A stretch of DNA of 64,000 nucleotides from positions 48,572,501 through 48,636,500 of the forward strand of contig NC_090989.1 in the NCBI RefSeq assembly GCF_041146395.1. Reading direction: 5' to 3'. The stretch's first letter is position 1. Each line of letters begins with the position of its first letter. The notes below the pieces were generated by a model. That model had not been told where the DNA came from. It worked only from the letters and a program-made list of their open reading frames with translations, and did not search any database. The DNA is from Eulemur rufifrons. Its lineage: Eukaryota > Chordata > Mammalia > Primates > Lemuridae. The translations under genes and the position numbers were made by a program. Shown one piece after another: positions 53,501 to 64,000 of the stretch.

Positions 53501-55064
53501 GGAGAGAAGTCCTGATATTTTCCACGACTTTTTCAAGAGCTAGAAAATTTAGCTCCAAATGAGAGGGCAAGATCCTTGACCTCGGGAACTTATAGGCTTA
53601 AAGTATACTTTATAGTTTAGTAGTTGCAATTAGATAGAATGAGGGAGCATATTTAATAAACTCCCCTAGTTTCACAAGTTTGACAAAGAATAAATTTTTA
53701 GAAAATTTGCATTATATTTCCATCAATATTTTATTATGAGAACATGTTTAACTATAAGCTCTATAAGCTAAGAAACCATCTTTATTTCATTGTTTTCCAA
53801 TCTTACAGCATCCATATTCTGTACACATATTGTGTGTTCAATAAATGTTCCAGATTCATTAGACCTGTGTATAAGTACCATGCCTACACAAACATGAGAG
53901 TTGTTCATCCTATACTGTTATTATTAGTTCATTTGTAAGGTTGATTGCCAAAGTTGAATGTTTATGAATTGATATTAGTTGTGGTAATGTTTTCTTCATT
54001 TCATTTTATATTCTCAAACTGCAGTCATTGAACATTGTACACATTTTGAATTTCTAATGGATAGAAGCTGAATGAATATGCTCAAACTCATTTACTGTCC
54101 TGTTCAATCCAGAAATGTTGTGCAAATTTGCAATTCACCAGCCAGTATTGTTCAAATAAGGATGTAAACCCCAACATTCGTTCCCAAAGCAGTTCATTTG
54201 ATAGTGTGAAGCATGGATGACTAAGTTATTTTGTTTTGTCCTATATTTGATAGCTTTTTATTATAAAATTTGTGGAGCATATCACTGATGCTTTTAGTTT
54301 GTGAAGTTCCTTAATATAAGGTGCAAAGTTTAGTAAACTCTATTAAAGAATATTCCTCTATTTCTACATGATGAATTTGATATCAAGTCAAAATTGAGCA
54401 TTTCTAAGATGCCTCAGATTTTACTTTTTTAAGAGGAGAAATTTTTAATATAGTCATCTCTTTATTATCCTGCTTGGAGAATAAATTAGTGCATATAATT
54501 CCTTATTATTAATATTTTATGTAGAGAACTCAGTGGCAAAAGACTTTACTCAGAAGGAAATAAAACCATGTTTATCCTCAACTTCCTGGGATTCTTCAGT
54601 TTCTTTCTGTATCTCTGCCCTTCCAAAACATGGATAATATCTATATAAACTGGCAAACCTGGCTTTTAATTCTTTTCTGTGTCTGTTGATTCTTACCTAC
54701 CACAGGAAATGTGTTGCTATTTTTTTTTTTAATTTACTGGGGTGGGGGTAATTATTGTTTGATTTTATTTAATAGTCCCAGTAGCTGGTGGTTTATGGAA
54801 AAGTTTCTGTTCCTGTTAATAAGATATTAATTAATGTGACTAATTTTTAATCTCAGTTGAAACTTAAAAGGAGTTATAGCAGTGCTGGTAATCTGCAGGA
54901 ACAAAATTTTAATTAATAGAATTCCAATTAAGACACTAAACCCTTCTCCAATTTAAATAGCAGTTCACTGGCTAAAATATCTTTCAACCTAGAGAATTAA
55001 TATATAATCCATGGTGTAAACCACAATTCTAGGCTACCTATATATGCAAATTTGATAGAATACT
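53501..55064. other. No gene recognised; few repeats
   Basis: Unassigned AT-rich sequence. About 53800-53850 ('GTGTGTTCAATAAATGTTCC') could be the end of a MIR or L2. Confidence 0.5.
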
Positions 55065-55375
55065 TAAAATGAAAGATTCTGGAGTCACAATGCCTAGACT
55101 GAGACAGTGTTCAAGCCCAGGCATACTGACTTCACAGTCTGCCATTTTAATGTTAGTTGAGTATTCTCAAACCAATTATTCAGTTGAGTATTCTCAAATG
55201 TTAAAATTCTCTGTCTCCTCATGTGTAAAATAGGGATATTATTAGTACCTTCTTCTGAGGGGGGGAGAGAGAGAGAGAGAGAGAGAGAGAAGGTAAAGAT
55301 TAAGTGAAGAAATATATAAAAATTAAGGGCAGTAAGCACATAAATAATATTAGATGTTATTGTTATTATTAGTTT
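55065..55375 (+). mobile_element. MIR relic with tandem duplication and (GA)n expansion
   Basis: 'AGATTCTGGAGTCACAATGC', 'CTGTCTCCTCATGTGTAAAA', 'TAGGGATATTATTAGTACCT' and 'AAGATTAAGTGAAGAAATAT' follow the MIR order. The block AGTTGAGTATTCTCAAA occurs at about 55153 and 55182, a 29-bp duplication. A (GA)n run (55265-55290) is inserted within it. Confidence 0.65.
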
Positions 55376-56954
55376 TATGCATTTGAAATTCATAGCATAC
55401 TCCAACTTCTCTTACTTCCTGGAACCTAGGGGAATAAGAGAAAGTGAAAATCCAGGCTTCAGACTCTTCCCATGTAATACATAATTAGAATAAAATGTTT
55501 GTTGCTATAGTTGCTGCTATGATTGTGGGTTTGGCGTTTTCAATATAGTGCGTTTCCAGCTATCAGGCAGGTGACTAGACATCCTTTATCCTTACTCTGC
55601 TGGGTACATAATATCTGGCATAGTATTTAATAAATTTCTTCTGTGAATTTTGTAGAAAGGTAGGAGTTGGTTGAAAAAGTAAGGGAAGATGGGCCAAGAT
55701 AATTCTCCAATTCTGCTCCTCTAACTGTTGCTGCTGAGAGTGCTGGAGTCATTTAGATGATCATTTATTTACATTCATTCTTGATTAGCTTATTGTTTCC
55801 ATGCAGTCTATATAAAAAGTCTGATGCTGCCTTGATTTTATGGGTCATATGCATCATTTTGTAGCAATAAGAGCATAACATGATAATTGTCATCTCATGC
55901 AAGTCTCCATGGGCCCGTTGAAGACTAAGAGGGGAGAGTTTGGGCAGTCAAATGACCCCAGCTGCTATAACTAAGAAACATCCATAGGCCATTATCAAGT
56001 TGTTAGCATAATCCTAGATTTCTGAGAAATATGATGAAAATTTGCTTTGCTAAAATAACCCAGAAATGGTCACCCGTGTAATAGACACCTTATAGTTTAG
56101 GAGCTTAGGGGGAGACTAACAAGGATATTTACTTCCTTTGATGATAAGTAAGAATTTATTTCCTTTCTTGATGACTCTTCTTCCTATTTACTTGATTGTG
56201 GATGGAATTACACAGTGCACAGAGTTAAAATAGCCCGGCAAATTCAGACTCAGACAAGCACATCTAATTTACCTTTTGAATTGGCTGTTGCTTCTCTCCC
56301 TGTACTATGCTGTTCAATTTGGTTTTCACCTAGCACAAGGTGTTTTAACTGTCAGTCACACAAATTAGAGTCAGAAAGGGCCTATTAGGTCATCAAGTCA
56401 ATTTTTTTCACCAGAGTAGGATAGATTGCTGATGTTACTCTTTTTCTCCTTTTTTCCTCAGGCTAGAATTGAACATGTTTCTTGTTATGTCTTGAGGGCA
56501 AAGAAGATAAAAATCAATAATAAAAGTATATGTGGGTTTAGGAGAACTTGTATTTTAAATGGGGAAGGGGATTTCACTTAAGCATTGGCTGAATACTTTT
56601 CATTCCACTGGCTAAAAATGACTCCTCCTCCCTGTTTCTTTTATGAGCAAAAACAAATAGGCATTTTATTACTAACCAAAAGTCAGATCTAGAATTCTAT
56701 CACTGGCATATGTATTTCTGCAGAGAAATAAATCTATCACAGAATTCCCCTTATCTGATGAAAACCCTGTTAGATATATTTTTTGTTTAATAGGATAAGA
56801 ATACTGAATTTCCACCTTTGCCTAAGGAAGTATATGAGAGAGTGTGTCTGTGTGTGTGAAGTGTGAACAGTGTCCATATGTATGTGCATGGTATGAAAAC
56901 ATTGATTATGCTAAAATAAAACGTGGTTTCCCCAAGAAATATTAGCACTGGAAT
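55376..56954. other. No gene or clear repeat recognised
   Basis: No long frame, RNA gene or recognisable mobile element. Confidence 0.5.
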
Positions 56955-57095
56955 GATATTAGAAATAGTTTAACCAAATTTTCTCATTTTACAGAGAGGC
57001 TAAATATAATTCACTCAAGGTCACCAAGATACATAGAAGATGATTAAGGACTAGGCCAGATTTCCTGATTTCTAGTTGTTTCTTTCTCTATACTA
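56955..57095 (-). mobile_element. MIR relic, minus strand
   Basis: 'TTTTCTCATTTTACAGAGAG', 'ACTCAAGGTCACCAAGATAC' and 'GACTAGGCCAGATTTCCTGA' give the reverse-complement MIR core. Confidence 0.6.
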
Positions 57096-57939
57096 CTTTG
57101 GCTCGAGATTGTTTTTCATTTTTATCAAGAAGAGTGAGATTTCTGAATTATAAATGCAATAGCCTAAAGCCTAGACCTGAAGGACTGAGACTAGAACAGA
57201 GAAAAAACTTTGGTATCTTTAGATCTGATATACTTTGAGAAATTTCATCTTCTACAGCAAATATTCTTCAAGCTAGACACAGAAAAGACTGACGTCAGTT
57301 ATTTAAATGCTGATGGTTGTGATTTCTGACATCAGGCATTTTAGTAAAGAGACAGAATCAGGCACACACACAGTTTTAAAGTTATATGATTTCTTGTTAC
57401 AGCATCTTATCTTTCTGGGATCCTATTGATAAAAACATTAATAAAATTCAGTTCTGAGGTCTAGATTAATTATAATGGTAAATAATATACAAATAAACAC
57501 AAATAACATGTTAGTAATATAACAAAATGTATAGGGCTTTGATTCATCTAACCTTCTTTATTAAAATGCATCAGTTGTCAGTACTGATGAGCCTCTTGTC
57601 ATAGTCTAGTTTCTGTACTTACAAAGTAAGAGAAGATTAAAACGAAAAGAAGAAATATATATCTCTAACGGCAAGATGGTTTCAGGATTTATCAGAATTA
57701 TGATTCATCCCAGGCTTCATAATTATCCTTTTTTATATTTGCTCTGTTAGCGGAATGTTCTCCTAACAAGGTATTTCTATCTGTTCATGATCGGGAATAA
57801 ATGTTTTGAATACAGAGAATGAACCGTGAATACTTACCAATATCACAACTACTGTTTTTCCTAAAAGTTCTATACCAACAAAAGTGATAATTGCAACATG
57901 AGCATTTTTTCACTTGTTGAATACATATGATGCCTATCT
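57096..57939. other. No gene or clear repeat recognised
   Basis: Unassigned. Confidence 0.5.
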
Positions 57940-58072
57940 TTGTTTTCCAAATGAAGACAGAGTCTTAGAGAGGTTAAATAACTTGCCTGAAATTGCACAT
58001 TTAGTAAATGATAGAGCTGGCTATAAACTCAGGTAAGTCTAACATCTGAATCCACAGCATTAAACCCCACAC
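57940..58072 (-). mobile_element. MIR relic, minus strand
   Basis: 'CTTAGAGAGGTTAAATAACT', 'TGCCTGAAATTGCACATTTA' and 'ATAGAGCTGGCTATAAACTC' give the reverse-complement MIR core. Confidence 0.6.
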
Positions 58073-61000
58073 TACAGTGTGTGTGTGTGCCCACGTGTGT
58101 AAGTACATATGTGTGGTTCTGTGTGCATATACACCAGATGTGTTGATTAGAAGGTGGAGAATAATGTGAGCGAGAGGAGAATGAGATGAGCAGGTGACAA
58201 CAGCAGCATCTCTGGTCAAGATTTTATCTTTTTTGATGTTATTGAATAGAAAGAACAACAGACGGTGCATTTAGATAATCAGAGGGGAAGAATGATTTAT
58301 ATTATTAACACTATTTTATTTTGTCATTTAGAGTAATAGCCAATATCTCACTTGATAAATAACATGATTTTTATTGCTTAAACTTTTCCTGTGTTCAGTT
58401 GAGTTAATAAATATAGAAGGAAATAGATGTCTAAAATACCTTAATGTAAAATGTTCAGTACATAACTACCATATGTAAAGTGTTTACATTTCTGTAATTT
58501 TTGGTCTTTGGAGACTGCATTTTTCACCATCCTTGGCAAAGCTATTTGACAAAATAAAAAATAAAATACTAAAGTAACCTCATTTTGAAAAGTAAAATGG
58601 AAATAGAGCAGATGTCATTTTGTAAATGGAGAATAAAAAGGTTTCTGTTTGTCAGCATATGAAAAGTTTAAAATAATTTTACTTTGTGAAGAGTTAGACT
58701 TTAAGTGACATAAAATTTACTGATGGGTGGGAATAATACAATTAAATTTATTAAAGTTCTGTGGGTGGCATTTGTAGATTCAGTGGATCATACATTATTT
58801 ATTTACTAAGATAATGCATTATGCAATTAAAGCTATTTTTAAATTTTTCATAATTGAATTTCTGTATTAAACTGCATTTAAATAAAAATTCAGACAATTT
58901 AGTTTGTGCATCTATCACAACTAAGGATGGCAGGTGTCTGGGGTATAATATAGGAGGCTTGATTTATTACCAGCTTCTTGCTTTATAAAAAAGATTGAGA
59001 ATTAATTATCAATCCAGACTGAATTAAACTATTTAAAATTGTATGTTTCCAGGTAAATTCATTCTAAAAAAATGCTCCTTTTACCCCCTTTCCCAAGGAT
59101 AGTCCATTTCCCGCTATTGGCATCAATGAAGCTTTAAAAAGTACTGAAAGAAATGCTTTAGTTTTCTAATTATTGTCCATATGTCCATAAAACTTTAAAA
59201 ATTGCCAACATATGAGAGTTAATCTATAGCATACAGCTGGATTTGGAGGGAGTGGTTTTTCAGTAGATATTCTTCTTTCCTAATGGCATCCACGTTTCCT
59301 TTTTCTACCCTATACGGTATAGGAGGGCTCTCAACTATGTGCATTGTTCTGCCCTTGGCAAAATGCATGCTTTTTGACCCAACCAAAGTGAATTAGAATC
59401 TGAAATTTGAGCAAGCCACAAAAAGATTTAAATACATTCAATTTCAATTTATTCTAGAAGAGACTCTTAGACTACATGGCTCCTGCTATAAGTCCAATGT
59501 CTTTGCCATCTAGAATTTCCTGTTTAATCTCAAGACTAGATCTCCCAATTCATTACCAATTTTGTATGCTTCCAAAATCTTTTTGAAGTGGTTAATTTTA
59601 GTTTAGATAAGGTGTAGTCAGTTTCTGCAATTTGCATTTGAAGAATATCAATATTGCAAGATTCTAGCCTGTGTCTGTATTGTTTTGTCTTGAAAGTACT
59701 ATAATGTTAAAAGGTGATGAGTTATACATGGTTTGTCAAAGTATAACATTCACTTGTCAAAATCTACACCCTAAATACATATCAAAAGTAGTTGATTCTG
59801 GGGCACACCCACATATTCAGACTCTGGTATATAGCTTTATGTGACATGATTCCTCATGAGAATGTTGTATTTTTGGCCAAAATCTTCATCCTTCAGTGTT
59901 TGCCTAAATGTAAAAACAAACCATAATATAGTTAAAGGATGAATTTAATGTAGCCTGACATAACATAACCAAGATCTACAAGCTCAGTGAAGGGTATGAT
60001 ACAAAAAAAATTCTTGGAAATAGGTAAATTGGTGTCAAACTGGGTTCCTATAAGGATATATTTTTTTGTTGCTAATACTGACTTTTTTGAATATTCTTTC
60101 ACCTAAGTTATTCAAGTGATTTTTAACAGGAACTATGATGCAAGATCAAAAGTCCACATAAAAGACAATGCATTGTAGGGATGTAATTTTATCTTTTAAA
60201 AGTTGAAAAAACATGCACATTTACAAGTTAAGAGTATTTCTAGGAAAAATAGATATAAATTTTACGGAATGTTTTCCTTTGAACTTTATAAAGCCAAAGG
60301 CACAAGTTGAAATTTCTAAAATTTCTCTGTTTCTTTTCCATCTGTATGATTATCCTCATATTTTGGCTCATTTTGCTGTTTTTATTCATGCTCTTCCATG
60401 AATTTCAAACAAAATCATAGTTTTAAAACACAGATTCTTCTAGGCAGTGCCTCCAAAGAAATAAAGAAAATACTAAGCTCTTCCATATAACTAAACTGTA
60501 TTTGTGACCTTCCTAAATTGTAGATTGTGGCTGCCGGTGAGCAGCGAGGCGGAGGCTGACGTGCCTATATCCCAGCATCTTATTCAGGTGAAAGTACCTA
60601 CACTGAGGTTCAAACACACGTACACAAATTGAGTCTAATTTTGAAACCATCATTATTTTTCTTACCACAGAAGTACAATTTTGCATCCAGAACAAATAAA
60701 AACAAAACAACAATGTTAAAAACCACTTGCTAAATACATTTTTTGTGATGTTGATGATGTTTTTTCTTGCACTTTTTTGCTAACAAATCATACAACTTTG
60801 GATGGTCTTTCTCTTACAGATGGAATCTGAAAAATGGCACCTGCTTAATACATAATAGGACTGTGAAGGTTAATTTTGGAGGAAAATTGCTACACAGACT
60901 AAGAAATGGTTATTATTTTCTTGTTTCATGTCAGAAGCTTTATATACAACAATGAGCTGTCATTTTATAATTCTAAAAAAATGTGAGAATGGTTACCAGA

Positions 61001-61589
61001 ATAGGTGGTTTACCACAAGGTACAAAACATTGGTTTCACTATTGATTGTTTTGTTTTTATTTTTCATTAAGCACTAAAACTGAAGACGACTTCCATATCA
61101 GACAATTTGTGTGGCAGTGAATAAGATATGTGATAAGTAGAGGTTGCAATTTATTACCTAGTGGGAAGAATTCATGGAGAGAAATTCAGCACTTAGTCGA
61201 GTAAAACACGCCCTGTTTTCCCTTATTCATTTATTTATCCTTCTAATTAAAAAATTTTACTTATATAACTGGATCAAAGAGTACTACAATTGAAAGACTT
61301 TCACAGTCAAGGACAGATAAACAATATGCCATTCATGAAACTTGCTAGACTTAGAAGCAGGACGGTGGGAAGAGAGAAAAACATCTATGACACCCACAGT
61401 TTTCTATCCTGCCCTGAAGTTCTCCCTCTGATTCTACACTGGAAGGTAGAGATTTGGTAAAAGACATTCATTTTACCTTTTACCTTTCCATCAAATAACC
61501 ACTGTAGAGCAAAACAATCATATATTTTTATTTAAAAATAATCAATAATAATTGTAATTTTAATAATAAAATGATTAATAGTGATTTAG
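58073..61589. other. Long stretch without recognisable genes or repeats
   Basis: About 3.5 kb with only short TG repeats at about 58077-58130. A small GC- and CpG-rich patch lies at 60528-60565. Open frames 60213-60401, 60513-60713 (minus) and 60767-60955 are under 70 codons and show no motif. Confidence 0.5.
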
Positions 61590-61790
61590 ACTTTATGAGC
61601 ATTTACAGTGTGTCACACATAGCTTTAAATTTATTAACTTTTTTCTTCTTCTCAAAAACTGTATAAGGTAGGTACTATTACTATTCTTACTGTACAGACA
61701 CAAAAGCATTTGTCAAAGTAACACAACTGGTAAGTGATGAAAAGGAATTTAAATGCAGGCCTTCTGATGAGCTTGCTTTCTTTACTTCTT
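61590..61790 (-). mobile_element. MIR relic, minus strand
   Basis: 'TATAAGGTAGGTACTATTAC', 'TTGTCAAAGTAACACAACTG' and 'ATGCAGGCCTTCTGATG' follow the reverse-complement MIR order. Confidence 0.6.
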
Positions 61791-61835
61791 TTTCTCTTCA
61801 ATCAAAATTATGATTGTGGCTGTGTTTGATCATTT

Positions 61836-62257
61836 TATTAGTTTTCTATTGTTGCTATAACAAATCACCACAAATTTAGTAGTTTAACACAACCCAAACT
61901 CTTTATTTTATAGTTCTGGAAGCCAAAATTCTAGGGGTTAATCCATTTCCTTAGCATCTAGAGACTGCTCAAATTCTTTGGCTTGTGGCCCCCAGTGAGC
62001 AATCAAATCATCCATCCTGTTTCTGTCATCATATCTCCTCCTTTAACCCTGACATTCTTACCTCTTTGTTACAGCACGCTTACGATTACATTGGTCTTAC
62101 TTGGATAATCCAGCATTAATTTCCCCATCTTAAGATTTTGAATTAATCATATCTGCAAAGACCCTTTTGCAATGGAAGGTAACACATTCACACTTGCTAG
62201 GAATTAGGACATGGATATTCTAATGTCCTTTGTGGAGATGATTTTCAGCCTACCACA
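61836..62257 (-). repeat. MLT1-group LTR, minus strand
   Basis: 'TTATTAGTTTTCTATTGTTG', 'ACAAATCACCACAAATTTAG', 'GGCTTGTGGCCCCC', 'ACTTGGATAATCCAGCATTA', 'CATATCTGCAAAGACCCTTT' and the end 'TTTTCAGCCTACCACA'. It spans nearly a full LTR of the family also seen at 20546-20949 and 49377-50418. No internal sequence is visible, so it is a solitary LTR. Confidence 0.8.
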
Positions 62258-62985
62258 ATGATTAATTAGTAAGTAAAGTTTTTAGTAATAACAATCATGG
62301 CCTTACCATAGCAACCAAAGCAAAGAAAGGATATGTATCTATTCCCAGAATCTGAATTTCTAGGCGTTAAGACAGCATTTGAATTCTGTAGTATTTAAAT
62401 ACTGTTCTCTTCCTATAATTCAAAAATTAAATGATTTGAACTTAAAAGAGAAATCAGTAATTTTTTTTAGACATTTAGCAACAAGCTTGAGACAAAGCCA
62501 GTTGCAAATAACTGAACAGAGATGCCTCAGACATACTCACAAAAACTGCCAAGTTCAATATCTAGTCCTAATCCTTTCAATATTTGGACCCATGTTACTT
62601 GTTTTGGCTTCTAGTGTTACTGTCCAGAAGACAGAACCTAGACAATATCTGAATTAAAAACCTGAATATCAAATTGTGATGCTACTGAAGGACTTTTCTC
62701 AAGAACCCAAAGGAAGCCTTAAAGGCTACAATTTTAATATCTGGCATGAACTATAACACATATATATATGCTTTAATTTATGCAAAGTGTTTTTATGCAC
62801 ATTGCTTTTTCCCAACCTCATAATATGCTTGAGTTCATTTGGGTAACTACTAGTTTCATGCCCATATTATGGCTAACAAAATCAATTCCCAATATAAACT
62901 TTCGAAAAATACTTGATGATCTTAGGCTACAAACTCATTTTATGATTTCTACTCATTCTCAATCACATATACTCTGTGACCTCCT
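62258..62985. other. No gene or clear repeat recognised
   Basis: A 92-codon open frame at 62379-62657 has no recognisable motif and no promoter or splice context that I can support. Confidence 0.5.
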
Positions 62986-62998
62986 AAGAAGTAATCTG
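62986..62998. repeat. Alu target-site duplication, left copy
   Basis: AAGAAGTAATCTG; the matching copy is at 63349-63361. Confidence 0.9.
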
Positions 62999-63317
62999 GG
63001 CCGGGCGCGGTGGCTCACGCCTGTAATCCTAGCACTCTGGGAGGCCGAGGTGGGCGGATCGTTTGAGCTCAGGAGTTCGAGACTAGCCTGAGCAAGAGCG
63101 AGACCCCACCTCTACTAAAAATAGAAAGAAATTATATGGACAGCTAAAAATATATATAGAAAAAATTAGCCGGGCATGGTGGCGCATGCCTGTAGTCCCA
63201 GCTACTCGGGAGGCTGAGACAGGAGGATCGCTTGAGCTCAGGAGTTTGAGGTTGCTGTGAGCTAGGCTGACGCCACGGCACTCACTCTAGCCTGGGCAAC
63301 AGAGTGAGACTCTGTCT

Positions 63318-63348
<31 letters not shown>
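62999..63348 (+). mobile_element. Full-length lemur-type Alu, plus strand
   Basis: Complete dimeric Alu from GGCCGGGCGCGG to a poly-A tail of about 30 bases (63319-63348). Pol III promoter boxes are visible in the left arm: an A-box-like TGGCTCACGCC (63011-63021) and a B-box-like GTTCGAGAC (63075-63083). The lemur block appears as 'GAAATTATATGGACAGCT'. A perfect 13-bp target duplication, a long pure A-tail and abundant intact CpGs indicate a recent insertion. Confidence 0.96.
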
Positions 63349-63352
<4 letters not shown>

Positions 63353-63361
63353 AGTAATCTG

Positions 63362-63849
63362 TTTAATTGCAAGATTCTCTAGGTTTATCTTAGTGTTTTG
63401 CAAACAATGATAAATTGTTGAATGGTTATTCTATAACTCCTTAATTTGTTTAAACATAAAGTATATGTATGTTTTAAAAAGCCACCAATAAACAAAGCAA
63501 TCACTTAGTTAAATTTAATATAGAGGACAGTTTTGCATTTACTATTAATACACACACGTGTACATATGCATATATACATTTTATATATTTATGTAAAATA
63601 ATTAGATACAGAAACAAAACATATTATTGAATGAATTATTCACTCTGACAAAATTAAATGCATTTCTTCTTCTTTTCCATTTTTATCCTATTTTGTGATT
63701 TCCTTGGTTTCCCCTTGGTTTCTTTGGTTTCCCCTACTTCCCCTTGAAGTAGACTAACATGGTATCTTAGTACTTCAGTCTTCCCCAAACATTACCCATG
63801 TTTTTTCCTTTATTCAGTTATAATAGTATTGTTATTCAGATAATAAATC
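63362..63849. other. No gene or clear repeat recognised
   Basis: Contains a short degenerate pyrimidine repeat (TTTCCTTGGTTTCCCCTTGG, about 63698-63745) and a short CACACACGTGTACATATG run at about 63551. Confidence 0.5.
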
Positions 63850-64000
63850 ATCATGTGTCAAACACTCTAACAGGCCCCAAATATAGAAAGATGAAACATT
63901 CTCTGCCTGTCAAGTAGTTATGATCCTCCAGGTGAGATCAGACATGTACACATAGTTGATTATAATAAAAGACAAAATGTAAGTACAGTATGGGTAGAAA
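63850..64000 (+). mobile_element. Probable L2 3' fragment, running out of the window
   Basis: 'CATGTGTCAAACACTCTAAC', 'TTCTCTGCCTGTCAAGTAG' and 'TGATTATAATAAAAGACAA' follow the order of L2-type 3' ends. The match is weak. Confidence 0.45.

Overview
This window looks like a gene-poor stretch of nuclear DNA from a strepsirrhine primate, most likely a Malagasy lemur. Two signatures point there. First, full-length Alu elements at four sites (3384-3725, 34621-34961, 48923-49265, 62999-63348) carry an extra block between the two Alu arms that I associate with lemur Alus and that human Alus lack. Second, about ten L1 insertions end in one shared type of 3' UTR, with a conserved tail around 'TGTACCCCCATAATAT', which is not the human L1 3' UTR. 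Base composition is AT-rich, introns or exons of a host gene cannot be recognised, and every long reading frame that resembles a known protein is a retroelement remnant.

Layout. 1-2078: an L1 ORF2 tail, then a decayed ERVL/MaLR-type endogenous retroviral element (pol remnant, 3' internal end, LTR) interrupted by an L1 3' end. 3110-3880: a probable ERVL-type LTR split by a young Alu with a 14-bp target duplication. 4600-9150: an old plus-strand L1 with a younger L1 inserted in its 3' end. 10615-10920: AluJ-like. 12648-12797: L1 3' end. 13699-17359: the youngest-looking large L1, inserted on the minus strand by twin priming, with a 13-bp target duplication, a candidate short 3' transduction and a duplicated G-quadruplex module in its 3' UTR. 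19069-20949: two old LTRs. 21850-29000: two ancient L1M elements in opposite orientations, broken up by an L1 3' end, a Tigger DNA transposon, a twin-primed L1 and another truncated L1. 29925-31912: L2 pieces, a Tigger fragment, AluJ and a microsatellite cluster. 37480-39770: ancient L1ME-type 3' region on the minus strand with a tiny L1 nested in it. 40698-40910: a palindromic Tigger-like element. 47985-50418: a MaLR provirus remnant interrupted by an Alu (internal part) and by a third twin-primed L1 (LTR). 50520-53090: ancient L1M, minus strand, with an MLT/MST-type LTR inside it. 53194-53500: Alu. The rest, mainly 31.9-37.4 kb, 40.9-48 kb and 53.5-62.9 kb, is poor in recognisable repeats apart from MIR and L2 relics.

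How the parts relate. There is no pathway or operon here. The window is a stratified record: MIR/L2/L1M/ERVL/Tigger form the old layer, AluJ and early L1 the middle, and lemur-type L1 and Alu the recent layer inserted into the older ones. I found no new biological system. The most informative items are the three L1 insertions with twin-priming structure, and in particular the 13.7-17.3 kb copy. Family names are from memory of consensus sequences; no database search was run.
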